From Cymbomonas tetramitiformis (Eukaryota > Chlorophyta > Pyramimonadophyceae > Pyramimonadales > Pyramimonadaceae): DNA of 64,000 bases. Within the stretch, counting starts at the first letter, position 1, and each line of letters opens with the position of its first letter. This document shows positions 47,462 through 56,594 of this stretch, one piece after another. Position numbers and translations under genes: made by a program. Under the pieces are notes generated by a model, which searched no databases, was not told the origin of the DNA, and saw nothing but the letters and a program-made list of their open reading frames with translations. Location of the stretch: positions 1 through 64,000 of the forward strand of contig LGRX02010015.1 of NCBI GenBank assembly GCA_001247695.2, in the 5' to 3' direction.

Positions 47462-48373
47462 ATGTTACAAACTCAAAAATTAAAAAATAAAGATTACGAA
47501 ATTAAACTACCAAAAGGTGGAGCATTCAATATAAATACAGACAGTGATTTTATTAATATGCATGCCGTTATTCTTGCAGTGGCAAAAAGAGGAGTAGGTA
47601 AGACTTGCAGCTTTTCTAATTTATTAAGATTAATGAAAAAGAATAATGCTTTAGATAGATTGATTTTGGTGAGCCCTACATACCACAATAATTCACATTA
47701 TTTTAAAGATTTACCCTTGGACAATGAAGATATATTGGAACCTTCAATTGAAGCTCCCCAAAAAATAGAAGAAATTCTTGACACCGAAGCTCAAGAATAC
47801 GAAGAATATCATGAAAAGTTGAAAAGATGGAAGAAATTAAATAAAATGTTAAAAGATAAAACAAAATCAATTCATGATATTCCAAATGAATTATTAATTG
47901 AATTTGAGGACACAATGTATAATCCACCGGAACATAAATATAATGGTAAAAAACCTGTGATAGTGGTTTTATTAGATGATGTACAAGGTAATGATATAAT
48001 GTTACCAAGAGCTAAATTAAATCAACTTGTAACTACTCACCGTCACAAAGGTAAATTAAAAAATGGTGCCTTGGGAGTTACTCTATTATTTGCAACACAA
48101 AATTATACAAGTAATCAAATGGGATTGAATAAATCAATAAGAGGTAACTTAACTCATTTATTAGTTTTCAAAAATAAAAATATTAAAGAGTTAGAGAAAA
48201 TTGCTGAGGAATGTAGTGGAGAAATAAATCAAGATACATTTTTTCAAGTTTATAATAAAGCTATTCAAAATCCACATGACTTCTTATTTATTGATTTACA
48301 TAAAAAGAGCACACATCCAAGTGGTTTCCGCAGGAATTTCAATGAATTTATTATTCCAAATACTTTAGAATAA
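47462..48373 (+). CDS. A32/FtsK-HerA-like DNA packaging ATPase
   Basis: 303 residues with Walker A AVAKRGVGKTC (near residue 42), Walker B VIVVLLDDVQ (near 168), and a following sensor segment LLFATQNYTSN, as in the packaging ATPases of PLVs, virophages and giant viruses. It drives genome translocation into the capsid. The insert between the Walker motifs is acidic and about 110 residues long. The frame is intact. Confidence 0.9.
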   Translation: MLQTQKLKNKDYEIKLPKGGAFNINTDSDFINMHAVILAVAKRGVGKTCSFSNLLRLMKKNNALDRLILVSPTYHNNSHYFKDLPLDNEDILEPSIEAPQKIEEILDTEAQEYEEYHEKLKRWKKLNKMLKDKTKSIHDIPNELLIEFEDTMYNPPEHKYNGKKPVIVVLLDDVQGNDIMLPRAKLNQLVTTHRHKGKLKNGALGVTLLFATQNYTSNQMGLNKSIRGNLTHLLVFKNKNIKELEKIAEECSGEINQDTFFQVYNKAIQNPHDFLFIDLHKKSTHPSGFRRNFNEFIIPNTLE

Positions 48374-48480
48374 ATGAAAAACAATTAAATATATATGCTG
48401 TGTCTATGTCACTATTACTTATATGTATGCAGTGTCTCTATCACTGTCAAGTATGTATGTATGCAGTGTTTCTGCTGCTA

Positions 48481-50199
48481 TTATTTATGTCCAAGATTGC
48501 TAATGAGTAAACCATAATGATTGTTTATCTCTTCCACCTTTTTGAACCTTTCAAACCTTTCTTCAACTGTGAGAGGTCTGTTAGGGAACTCGAAGGGGAG
48601 GTGAAGGCTTTTACGGTCAAAATTGATTAAACCCTTCTTGGCAGCATTTGCAAGGTGCCCAATCAATAAGCCTTCCAGATATTGCATATCTTGTTTAAGA
48701 ACTTCCTCGTAAGTGGAAAAAAAATCCTTTCCCTCCTTGTCACTCTTGACTCTGGTGGCTCTTATGGAGTTTATTTCTTTGTGGTAAGCTTCAGGGTCTT
48801 TCACTTGTAAGTTTGACATGTGAGTTAAGCCAAGCCTGCTTACAGTACCATATCTAGGATGCCGAAGTATTCGCATGTTGACATATTTTTCTGTGTCGGT
48901 AAAACTTACCTCAACGGACTTAGCCACTAGTACAGTTGAAGTATTCTGACAACTCAAACACTTATATTTATACCCTTCTTCGAAGTCAACTTGAACAAAG
49001 TCTGCCCGAGGTAACAAAATGCCGTGTAGCTCTCGTGTGTTAGGGTCATACTCTTCACCAAAAGAACCCAGGACGGCTTCCTTCACCTCGTCTGCTGTAA
49101 AATATTTGCAGAAGTTGCAATAGTCACACTTTAAAGCTGTTGGTGCAAAAGCCTCTTCTGCTGGTTCTTCGGAATCGGACTCAGCTTCTTCTTCGCTGTT
49201 TTCAAAACGGAGGTGTTGACCTCCCGATGTATCCTCGGCTTTTTGAGAAGTGTCTTCCGAACGTAAAATATTCTCTGTGGGCTGGGTATTTTGTAGCTCT
49301 TTTATTTCTTCCTGCTGACACTCTATTTCTAGCTCCTGCAGCTGAAGTTGTGCTTTTAGGTCCGCATTGAGAACCTCTGACTGTTTAAGTTTTTTCTCAA
49401 GTGAGGCAACTTGTGCCTTGTAATCGGTGATATTTTCTTTTAGCTCGGCATTTTCCTGCGTCAAGTCCTTAACCTCTGAGGAAGAGCGTTCACATATAGA
49501 CTCTAGTTCAAATATCTTGTCCCTTAACTCGGCATTCTCGACTTGCAGCTTTTTCACTTGAGCTTGTAAGTCACTAACGTCATCGTCGGGCATGGTGTCT
49601 GCTGTTGAAGTAAGATACTTTACTTTTTCATCTTCAGACTCGCTCTCTTGCGATTCAAACTGCGGCTGCGAAACTGTAGTCGCGGGGACTGGAAGAGTAG
49701 GGTCCAAGTAACGAAACTTCAAAAGCGCATCTACGCTCCCCTCAGAGTTTTGGCGCTCAAGCTCTTCACGCTCTTTTTCAGCTGAACCAACGGAAACTTT
49801 TAACTTTTTGTCGGCTATTCTTTGTCTTTCTTTCATTCTTTTTTTACTCTCTTGTTCTTCAGTGAGCAAGTGCCTGCAGTAATCGCGAAATAAAACATCG
49901 CGAACGCCCTCCGCTATAGCTGCCGATGCCGTGGTTGTAGCGTAGTCTACAATCGAGGGAGCAACGACAGTTCTCCATGTTTTACTCGTTGTAAACTTGG
50001 GCGCTTTCTCCCAACAACGTGAACAGTACAAGTATCTGCTTTTGTGTTTACATGCGGCATCTCCGGGTTCAATACGCGGATTATCGCGAACTTTGTCGAA
50101 GTTAATGCCTCCACACGGTACAGCTTTTGCAATAAGATACGTAGAGGGCTGAACTTTTGAATTGCAGTCATATTGCGTGTTATTCGACAGAGTTATCAT
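48481..50199 (-). CDS. Coiled-coil, Cys-rich protein of unknown function
   Basis: From the Met at 50199 (MITLSNNTQYDCN) this is a 572-residue protein. It has a Cys-containing N-terminal region (CKHKSRYLYCSRCWEK), then a long coiled coil (residues about 205-310, leucine heptads), an acidic stretch, a zinc-type cluster (CDYCNFC...YKCLSCQNT), and a C-terminal conserved-looking domain (YVNMRILRHPRYGTVSRLGL). The frame is open to 50352, but those extra residues merely translate the AAGTAACT repeats (VTCYLLVTY), so the internal start is better. Perhaps a DNA-binding or structural protein; no family recognised. Confidence 0.65.
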   Translation of the reverse strand: MITLSNNTQYDCNSKVQPSTYLIAKAVPCGGINFDKVRDNPRIEPGDAACKHKSRYLYCSRCWEKAPKFTTSKTWRTVVAPSIVDYATTTASAAIAEGVRDVLFRDYCRHLLTEEQESKKRMKERQRIADKKLKVSVGSAEKEREELERQNSEGSVDALLKFRYLDPTLPVPATTVSQPQFESQESESEDEKVKYLTSTADTMPDDDVSDLQAQVKKLQVENAELRDKIFELESICERSSSEVKDLTQENAELKENITDYKAQVASLEKKLKQSEVLNADLKAQLQLQELEIECQQEEIKELQNTQPTENILRSEDTSQKAEDTSGGQHLRFENSEEEAESDSEEPAEEAFAPTALKCDYCNFCKYFTADEVKEAVLGSFGEEYDPNTRELHGILLPRADFVQVDFEEGYKYKCLSCQNTSTVLVAKSVEVSFTDTEKYVNMRILRHPRYGTVSRLGLTHMSNLQVKDPEAYHKEINSIRATRVKSDKEGKDFFSTYEEVLKQDMQYLEGLLIGHLANAAKKGLINFDRKSLHLPFEFPNRPLTVEERFERFKKVEEINNHYGLLISNLGHK

Positions 50200-50213
50200 T
50201 TTTCGAGCAAGCT

Positions 50214-50555
50214 TCAAGTAAGTAACTAGTAAGTAACAAGTAAGTAACCTGTAAGTAACAAGTAAGTAACAAGTAACTCCTAAGTAACTCTCAAGTAACT
50301 CACAAGTAACTCTCAAATAACCTTTAATGAAAAATGCAATATTTTTTATCATTCATTTTATTTTTTATTTTATTTTTTATTTTAATTATTTTAATTATTT
50401 TAATTATTTTAATTATTTTAAATTTCTATTTTATTTAATAATTGTCACTATAAAGTTACTTATGAGTTACTTATGAGTTACTTAGGAGTTACTTGAGAGT
50501 TACTAGTTACTTACAGGTTACTTACTAGTTACTTACTTGTTACTTACAGGTTACT
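50214..50555. repeat. Facing AAGTAACT arrays around an AT-rich core
   Basis: Left arm (50214-50321) is a run of about eleven AAGTAACT-type units. Right arm (50453-50555) is the reverse complement series (AGTTACTT), and variants such as CTGTAAGTAAC and CTCAAGTAACTC appear in mirrored order. Between them lies about 130 bp of nearly pure A/T (TTTTATTTT, TTTTAATTA repeats). The two divergent genes of the island start 15 and 96 bp outside. A long hairpin with an easily melted centre and iterated protein-binding sites is the layout of many replication origins; a bidirectional promoter is the alternative. Confidence 0.85.
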
Positions 50556-50650
50556 ACTGTATACGATCGATGTTCGATACTCGAGCTTAAACAAATACGA
50601 TACATGCTACAAAATAATGTTTAACCACCCAAAATAATCAGTTAACAACT

Positions 50651-51367
50651 ATGGCGAAAACACGCGGTGCGAAACGCAAGCAGTGCTCCCGTTTTCAATG
50701 CGTAATATGCAACAAAGCATGTGGGGGTATTCCGTTCAATGCGATGCCTCTCGCAAGGGGAGAGTGTTGCGAGTCGTGCCATACTTCAAAGGTTATCCCC
50801 GCAACCGTGGAACAAAATGCGGAGGCACAAGCGGGTTCTTCCCGCGGTGTCAAACGTGAACGCCAGTCCGATTCCGAACCCGAGCCTTCTCCTAAGAAGA
50901 AGGAAAAGAAGAAACGTTTCCGTCCGATTGAAGGACCTGGAAAACAGGACAAGAAAGACCCTACTCCTTCACCCGAACACGCCATGCGCCTCCGAAGCAA
51001 AATAAAGTCTGCTTATTTCAAGCAAACTTTAGGAGGTGGTAACATGCGTCAAACGGACATCGCAACTGAATATAATATAAGGGAGAAGCATGGTACAGCA
51101 GAGCAAAGGAAACAAAAACGTGTAATGGATACAGCGTTGGAAGGTATGGAATCGGGAAACGTGTATTATGGCGAAGCAGGGAAAATTCCTATGCAGGAAC
51201 TGGGTCACTTTATTGAAAATATGGCACACGTAGATTACGTTGCCTTTGCAAAAAATAGTTCAGACGATGAGCAAAAGCCCGCGGAGGGCACTGAGAAAGA
51301 CCCCGCGGAGGGCACAGAGAAAGACCCCGCTAAGGGCACTGAGAAAGACCCCGCGGAGGGCAATTAG
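50651..51367 (+). CDS. Basic Cys-cluster protein with EGTEKDPA repeats
   Basis: 238 residues. The N terminus is basic with a zinc-binding cluster (CSRFQCVICNKACGG...CCESCH), followed by a Lys-rich disordered stretch with a nuclear-localisation-like run (SPKKKEKKKRFRP), a helical domain, and four tandem copies of an eight-residue acidic repeat, EGTEKDPA (24-bp units, about 51274-51365). A nuclear or DNA-associated role is likely from composition. No family recognised. It is divergent from the coiled-coil gene across the AAGTAACT arrays. Confidence 0.6.
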   Translation: MAKTRGAKRKQCSRFQCVICNKACGGIPFNAMPLARGECCESCHTSKVIPATVEQNAEAQAGSSRGVKRERQSDSEPEPSPKKKEKKKRFRPIEGPGKQDKKDPTPSPEHAMRLRSKIKSAYFKQTLGGGNMRQTDIATEYNIREKHGTAEQRKQKRVMDTALEGMESGNVYYGEAGKIPMQELGHFIENMAHVDYVAFAKNSSDDEQKPAEGTEKDPAEGTEKDPAKGTEKDPAEGN

Positions 51368-51434
51368 ACATACATAGCTATTACCATACTTTGTATTATT
51401 TGTCTATTACTTGTTCTATTATTGGTTCTAGCTT

Positions 51435-52145
51435 CTAGTTTCTACCTCGAAAAATCCTATCAGTTTCCGCGTCCTGAATAGCCAGAGGGTACGAGACCTT
51501 GACAATATCATCGGTGTGTAAACACCCTCTACACGCGTTGGGGTACCTATTAGCCCACTGTTCTGTATATCTGTTTTCGTTTGTTAGCCAATAGCAGACA
51601 CAATCGGTCTTGATACCGGCGTCCACGTCCGCGCAGTACGCCGATTGCGAACGAAATATGCAAACCTTGCAACCTTTCCGTGCGCATTTTAAACAAGTGC
51701 CGGTCTGCTGTTCTTCGGGTTTCTTGCAAAAAAAGTTGCTGCAACCTCTTGCAAAGTTGTCCCGAACAGGGTCCCGAACTCTTGTTGAAACAAACAGAGG
51801 CGGCGGGGCCGATGCCGCTGTCGCTGTCGCTGTCGCTGACGCTGTCGCTGTCGCTGTCGCCGATGCCGCTGCAGGCTTGAAACCTGAGGGCGCTTTTGGA
51901 GCAGCGCGACGCACAGGCCAACGTTTTTTCATAGCTTGCATATTTTCTTTTGACAAGCGGTGACAACGCCTGCTGAACGGTGACAACGCCTGCTGAACAG
52001 TCCTCGTTAGGACAATCGGCGACGCGGCTTGCGTTTCAGGTTGCTGAGCGGCTTCCGAAGCCTGCTGAGTAATATCCGATTCAAGGGTTAAGTCAATCGT
52101 CACCTCATCGGCAACCGGTTGCTTACTTTGACGGGTTCGGGGCAT
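51435..52145 (-). CDS. Cys-rich protein with Ala-Thr repeat linker
   Basis: 236 residues. The N-terminal third is disordered (Gln/Ala/Ser), then a basic patch (MKKRWPVRRAAPK) and an Ala-Thr linker encoded by a GACAGC-type hexamer repeat (51813-51873). A C-terminal Cys-rich domain follows (CSNFFCKKPEEQQTGTCLKC, RKGCKVC, CVCYW, CRGC), which probably binds zinc. No family recognised. It converges on the Cys-cluster gene at 50651. Confidence 0.6.
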   Translation of the reverse strand: MPRTRQSKQPVADEVTIDLTLESDITQQASEAAQQPETQAASPIVLTRTVQQALSPFSRRCHRLSKENMQAMKKRWPVRRAAPKAPSGFKPAAASATATATASATATATAASAPPPLFVSTRVRDPVRDNFARGCSNFFCKKPEEQQTGTCLKCARKGCKVCIFRSQSAYCADVDAGIKTDCVCYWLTNENRYTEQWANRYPNACRGCLHTDDIVKVSYPLAIQDAETDRIFRGRN

Positions 52146-52185
52146 TTTTGATAGTTAGAAGTTTGTCGTTTGTGAGGGGTTCGCA

Positions 52186-52249
52186 AGTTTGTGTAAGTTA
52201 TTTCCACAAACTAGCGACAGTCCTTATGTAAGGGGGTCAGAGCACCCCC
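52186..52249. repeat. Two small hairpins at the island's right edge
   Basis: AGTTTGTG/CACAAACT (52186-52193, 52205-52212) and GGGGGT/ACCCCC (52232-52237, 52244-52249). They lie between the last island gene and the AT-rich methyltransferase gene and may mark the island border. Confidence 0.5.
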
Positions 52250-52356
52250 GTCATTGACATTTATTAAAATTGATTTTTAAAATCATTTTTCTAAAATTTC
52301 GCGCTGATCATCACTAGCAAACTGAAATTCTCAAATTCCAAATACTTTATGAGATA

Positions 52357-53067
52357 TTACGACTCTGTCCTTTCCATGCAAATTTTGTAAAACTCACTAT
52401 CTAATTCAACCCCTATGTATTTTCGATTATTGTTTTTACAAGCAATTAAACTAGATCCAATACCCATAAAAGGATCACAAACGAGGTCATCTTCATTTGA
52501 ATATGATTTAATTAAATATTCCATTAATTCAATTGGTTTTGAACAAGGGTGTTTACTTTTGTAATTTCCGTTAGAAAATTTCAAAACTGATTTTGGATAT
52601 CGATAACCGTCTTCACATTTGGTCGGTAATCGAGCGCAATGTTTGGTATATATATTAGTAGTATTTGCACTCGATTTGTAATATGGTTTTCCGGGAGTTT
52701 TTTGCGGGTTAAATGTAGGTAGTCTTTTATAAAATATATAAATCATTTCGTGACTTCGCAATGGCATTTGATTTGCATGAAAAAATCCTAAAGATATACT
52801 CTTAAAATATACTAAATCATATCGAAACCATGCTTTATTACTTTCAATTATCTTATGTCCAAATTTAGTTGTGGTTAGAAAAATATAACATGTCTTATCT
52901 TTACCTATACGCTTCAAATGTTTCCACAACAAATTTAAATCTATTATTTCTTTATCCCATTTACAAGCCGTTTGATTATAAGGAAGGTCCAAAATGAATA
53001 AATCCACGGAATGGTCCTTTATTTGGGGCAAAATATCAAAACAGTTTGCATTATGTATTTCACACAT
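52357..53067 (-). CDS. DNA N6-adenine/N4-cytosine methyltransferase
   Basis: 236 residues of the N6_N4_Mtase family in the beta permutation: the catalytic DLPY (canonical D/N-P-P-Y/W, with Leu in the second position) at residues 27-30 precedes the AdoMet-binding DPFMGIGSSL near residue 198, followed by GVELDSEFY. It methylates adenine or cytosine in DNA. In PLVs such orphan enzymes may protect viral DNA. The frame is intact and A/T-biased like the PLV core genes. Confidence 0.85.
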   Translation of the reverse strand: MCEIHNANCFDILPQIKDHSVDLFILDLPYNQTACKWDKEIIDLNLLWKHLKRIGKDKTCYIFLTTTKFGHKIIESNKAWFRYDLVYFKSISLGFFHANQMPLRSHEMIYIFYKRLPTFNPQKTPGKPYYKSSANTTNIYTKHCARLPTKCEDGYRYPKSVLKFSNGNYKSKHPCSKPIELMEYLIKSYSNEDDLVCDPFMGIGSSLIACKNNNRKYIGVELDSEFYKICMERTES

Positions 53068-53127
53068 TAAATTTATACATATAAATTTAAATTTATTTAT
53101 TTATTTTATATAATACCTTAAAATTAA

Positions 53128-53706
53128 ATGAGACCTCAATTAACCGACGCTTATACTAAACAACAATGTTTGAAAATGATGGGAATCAAAAATAATTTTC
53201 CAAATACTGAAAAAATGTTCAAAAGTTATGGAAATCTTTCTAAAAACAGTTATAGCATGACAGCGCCAAATAAAAATCCAGAAATGTTTTATTTTGATTT
53301 AACGAACAGCATAATTAATCCCATGCATTTAACAAAAGAATTAAAGCACGATTTTGAATTTCCAACTTACAATGCAAATGAAGAAGATGTGTTTCATGAT
53401 TCCCCTTCAAGATTTGACAATCAAACTGAAAGTGATGAAGATTATGATGACGAATCTTATTCAAACAATTCCGGGAATGATGCACGCAATTTAGATTTTG
53501 AAACTCCCGAATTTGATAGAGGTCGTTCAATGGAACGGTCCGGTCAACAACCTCGCAATCAAAGGACTCGCAGTCCAACAAGTCAACGTAGATTAGATTT
53601 TATAGCACAAAGTCCCGAAATACAAATGGAAGTCGACGAAAATGACGGTCGTGAAAGACGTAATCGTAACCAAACTAGTTTTTTTTCTCCAAGCACAAAT
53701 TATTAA
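53128..53706 (+). CDS. Acidic and Arg/Ser-rich hypothetical protein
   Basis: 192 residues. The N-terminal 90 have protein-like content (PEMFYFDLTNSIINPMHLTK). The rest is acidic (ESDEDYDDESYS) then Arg/Gln/Ser-rich and presumably disordered. No family. Divergent from the methyltransferase by about 60 bp; first gene of the rightward structural cluster. Confidence 0.55.
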   Translation: MRPQLTDAYTKQQCLKMMGIKNNFPNTEKMFKSYGNLSKNSYSMTAPNKNPEMFYFDLTNSIINPMHLTKELKHDFEFPTYNANEEDVFHDSPSRFDNQTESDEDYDDESYSNNSGNDARNLDFETPEFDRGRSMERSGQQPRNQRTRSPTSQRRLDFIAQSPEIQMEVDENDGRERRNRNQTSFFSPSTNY

Positions 53707-53790
53707 GAATTTAAAGCAAGACCTCATGTTATGAAAGTCACTCTCCGTATTAGAGGAAATTTAATTTAAAATAAAATTATTAATTTATTT

Positions 53791-55233
53791 ATGTATACAT
53801 TTTGTGAAAATAATCCTTCGAATCTTTTTTGTCAAAAAGCAAAAATTGTGAATGATACACATTTTAAAAATAGTAATAAACACATAAAATTCAAAAATAA
53901 GTTTCAAGAAGCTTCACCATTTAAACAAATTCCTACAATTAAAAATAATGACTTTACCTCTCAAAAAACTAAAAACCAATCTGCAGAATTATTAAATGCA
54001 ATCCACACAGATTTCAAAAGATTACCTAATAAAGTGTTAAACAATTTTCTTGGGGAAAATGAAATTGAATTTGATAATCCTACTCAAAAAAAATATGCCT
54101 TAGCCGCTAATTCGGCTTATGCTATTAGCTATAACAATAAGGCAAAATTAAATAAAATAATGAAAGAACTTCCAAATTTCCAAATAGACCCTTTATTAAG
54201 CGGCAGAAATTCTGTGACATTAGTCAATACTTTAAATAAAGAGGTAATAATTGCATATCGAGGGAGCGACGCAGAATTTTTCAAATTAGATACAATTGCT
54301 AAAGACCCTAATAGATTGAAAAATGTAGAAGATTGGTATGTCAATTTATTGACAAGTATAGGTAATCAACGCTCAACTCAAAGATATAACGAAGCTTCTC
54401 AAAGATATGAAAATGTTTTTAAAAAATATGGAAATAATTACAAAATTTCCGTAACGGGTCACTCAAATGGTTCCGGACAAAGCAATTTTATTGCTGAAAA
54501 ATATAATGTCGAAGGTCATCATTTTAACCCTGCAATTAATCCCTTGCAAAACCCTGTGAACACGCCAACCGAAAAACAATATGTTTATTCAACGGAAGGA
54601 GATTTAGTTTCGTTACCGGCAAGAATTAAACCACATCCAAATTCTAATTATGAAATTATACATGTAAATCCTAAACCCGGAACTGAAAATAATCTTACGA
54701 AATTGCATGATATTGAACAAATGTACACCGAAAATTACCCAAAAACTGAAAGGGTTTCAACGGCAAGGTCAAGATTTGGTTTTGCAAATGCTATAGGCGG
54801 TTCAGTGATGGGAGGTTATTTTGGCTATTATCAACCTACAAATTCAAAAGATGAGCATTACTTTAGAACAACCCAAGGTGTTTTAGAAGGTGCATTGTTA
54901 AATGAAGCACTACCTATTAATTTTACAGATTTTATGGATACAATGGGTGTAAAAGAAAGTTTTGAAGAAAAGAATTATTTAAGGAAATATTTAGGATTGC
55001 ATCCAATCGAAGAAAGAAATATAGACAAAGTTCCTAGTTATGACCCTATTACAAAAAAAATTAGAAAAATCACGGGAAGAAACAAGCAAGATAAACAATT
55101 ATTTTCTCCAACAACCGGTGTAAGTTATGAAAATCGAGAAATAAATTCAGGTAATTTTAAAAAGGGAATTAGATATGTTGAGTATGACGGAAATAGTTCA
55201 ACACCTCAAAAGGTTGGTGTAATAAATCCATAA
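53791..55233 (+). CDS. Class 3 lipase-like alpha/beta hydrolase
   Basis: 480 residues. The core (about 145-310) has IAYRGSD (oxyanion region), SVTGHSNGSGQ near residue 223 (nucleophile elbow G-x-S-x-G), STEGDLVS (candidate Asp) and KLHDIEQMY (candidate His), in the order of class 3 lipases. The C-terminal part has a Gly-rich segment (ANAIGGSVMGGYFGYY) and a charged tail. PLVs and adeno-like elements carry such lipases, probably to breach membranes during entry; that role is inference. Confidence 0.75.
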   Translation: MYTFCENNPSNLFCQKAKIVNDTHFKNSNKHIKFKNKFQEASPFKQIPTIKNNDFTSQKTKNQSAELLNAIHTDFKRLPNKVLNNFLGENEIEFDNPTQKKYALAANSAYAISYNNKAKLNKIMKELPNFQIDPLLSGRNSVTLVNTLNKEVIIAYRGSDAEFFKLDTIAKDPNRLKNVEDWYVNLLTSIGNQRSTQRYNEASQRYENVFKKYGNNYKISVTGHSNGSGQSNFIAEKYNVEGHHFNPAINPLQNPVNTPTEKQYVYSTEGDLVSLPARIKPHPNSNYEIIHVNPKPGTENNLTKLHDIEQMYTENYPKTERVSTARSRFGFANAIGGSVMGGYFGYYQPTNSKDEHYFRTTQGVLEGALLNEALPINFTDFMDTMGVKESFEEKNYLRKYLGLHPIEERNIDKVPSYDPITKKIRKITGRNKQDKQLFSPTTGVSYENREINSGNFKKGIRYVEYDGNSSTPQKVGVINP

Positions 55234-55359
55234 ACATGTTAGTTCCAAAGTAAAGATATATTACTATAGTATTAATTCTCAGATTGGAACACTTTTTTTG
55301 AAACCTTACAATTTATTAGAAAAAAATATTAATAAATATAAAAGAACATTTAATTTAAA

Positions 55360-55575
55360 ATGAATATTGAAAAAGATCTTTTAATTGTGGAAGCCGAAAG
55401 AATATTCAAAAATATTCCCAAAGCACATATTGAACTTATAGTCGATGATTATTTAAATAGAACCGAATATTACACTGAATTAGCCAATGGAAATATCGAA
55501 ATTTCTAAACCAAAATTTAGGGACACGGAAGCAAATATTAAAAATCAATCTTTTATTAGTATAGATAATGAATAA
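55360..55575 (+). CDS. Small hypothetical protein
   Basis: 71 residues, helical N-terminal half (LLIVEAERIFKNIPKAHIEL). Its stop overlaps the start of the next gene by 8 bases, implying the two are expressed together. No family recognised. Confidence 0.5.
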   Translation: MNIEKDLLIVEAERIFKNIPKAHIELIVDDYLNRTEYYTELANGNIEISKPKFRDTEANIKNQSFISIDNE

Positions 55576-56554
55576 TATAATTTCATCACGAACTATATAT
55601 TTAAATAGTGAAGAAAATTCGGCAGGTGATTCTCGAAGAATAGATGTAAATATACCTACAGCTTTATTAAATTATAGAGCTACAAGTAAATTACGTGTTG
55701 TCTTGAATTCCTTTTCGGCTGCTAAAACATGGTATACTATTAATAATTTTAATGGAATATTCTTTATAGGTAATACTAATGCTAATAAATTATTTCCCGT
55801 AGAAATTCCTTTTGCAAATTATACAGAATTACCTCAATTAGAAACAGTTTTAAGTACAAATATAAAAGCAGTTTTAGATAATGAATTTGCATATACCGGA
55901 ACGGTTACCGTAGAATATAATGGTAACCCTGTTAATTATAAAAATAAGTTTAAAATTACTTTATCAATTGCAGTTCCGAATATTAAGTTTGTTTCTTTTT
56001 CAGTTAGAAATGAATTCAATGCAAACAATCCTTTACAAGCTGAACTACAAACAAAAGTTATAGGTCCAAGTAAATATAACGACGCCGACGAAATTTTAGG
56101 TGGACGTGTTAATAGACGAACTAGTAATTTATCAAATGTTTCTCAATCAATTGATTTATTTGAAATAATAACACCGGACACGGTATTTGAAAGTTATTAT
56201 CCTTGTAATTTACAAACAAATGATGCTCTTTATTTACGAATAACATCTTTGCCCACAAATAATGTCGAATCTACAAATTTAAGTGCTATAAGTAGTGATT
56301 CAACTTCATTGATATCCAGTGATATTTTTGCTAAAATACTTTTACCAAATGATTTAACTACAAATTTTATAGATTTCCTAAATCCCAATGACAATTTTTC
56401 TATAGATATTTCAGGTTCACAATTAACCGAACTAAAATTTGTTTTAACCGACTCAAAAAATAGACCTATACCTTTAGTTTCCCCAACGGAAGCACGGGAC
56501 GGTTCTATTTCATATTCAATGTCTCTCATTATCAAAGAACTTTCACAATTTTAA
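55568..56554 (+). CDS. Minor capsid (penton) protein candidate
   Basis: 328 residues, almost entirely beta-strand by pattern, beginning SSRTIYLNSEENSAG and ending FVLTDSKNRPIPL before a final strand. That start and the LTDS...P segment near the end are typical of PLV/virophage penton proteins, which lie directly upstream of the major capsid gene, as here. It would form the pentamers at capsid vertices. The assignment rests on position, size and fold pattern. Confidence 0.65.
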   Translation: MNNIISSRTIYLNSEENSAGDSRRIDVNIPTALLNYRATSKLRVVLNSFSAAKTWYTINNFNGIFFIGNTNANKLFPVEIPFANYTELPQLETVLSTNIKAVLDNEFAYTGTVTVEYNGNPVNYKNKFKITLSIAVPNIKFVSFSVRNEFNANNPLQAELQTKVIGPSKYNDADEILGGRVNRRTSNLSNVSQSIDLFEIITPDTVFESYYPCNLQTNDALYLRITSLPTNNVESTNLSAISSDSTSLISSDIFAKILLPNDLTTNFIDFLNPNDNFSIDISGSQLTELKFVLTDSKNRPIPLVSPTEARDGSISYSMSLIIKELSQF

Positions 56555-56594
56555 AATTTTTTATTTATGTTACTAATATATTATATATAAAAGA

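Larger units (their letters stand above)
48381..52300. other. GC-richer three-gene island within the PLV
   Basis: Base composition changes visibly at about 48480 and 52160: codons here use many G and C, while the genes on both sides are strongly A/T-biased. The island has two divergent transcription units around a pair of facing AAGTAACT arrays and a convergent gene. None of its three proteins is a recognised PLV core gene, and all have clustered cysteines. The left flank (48400-48475) has two imperfect copies of ATGCAGTGTCTCTATCACTG. I found no terminal inverted repeat or target duplication. Confidence 0.6.
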
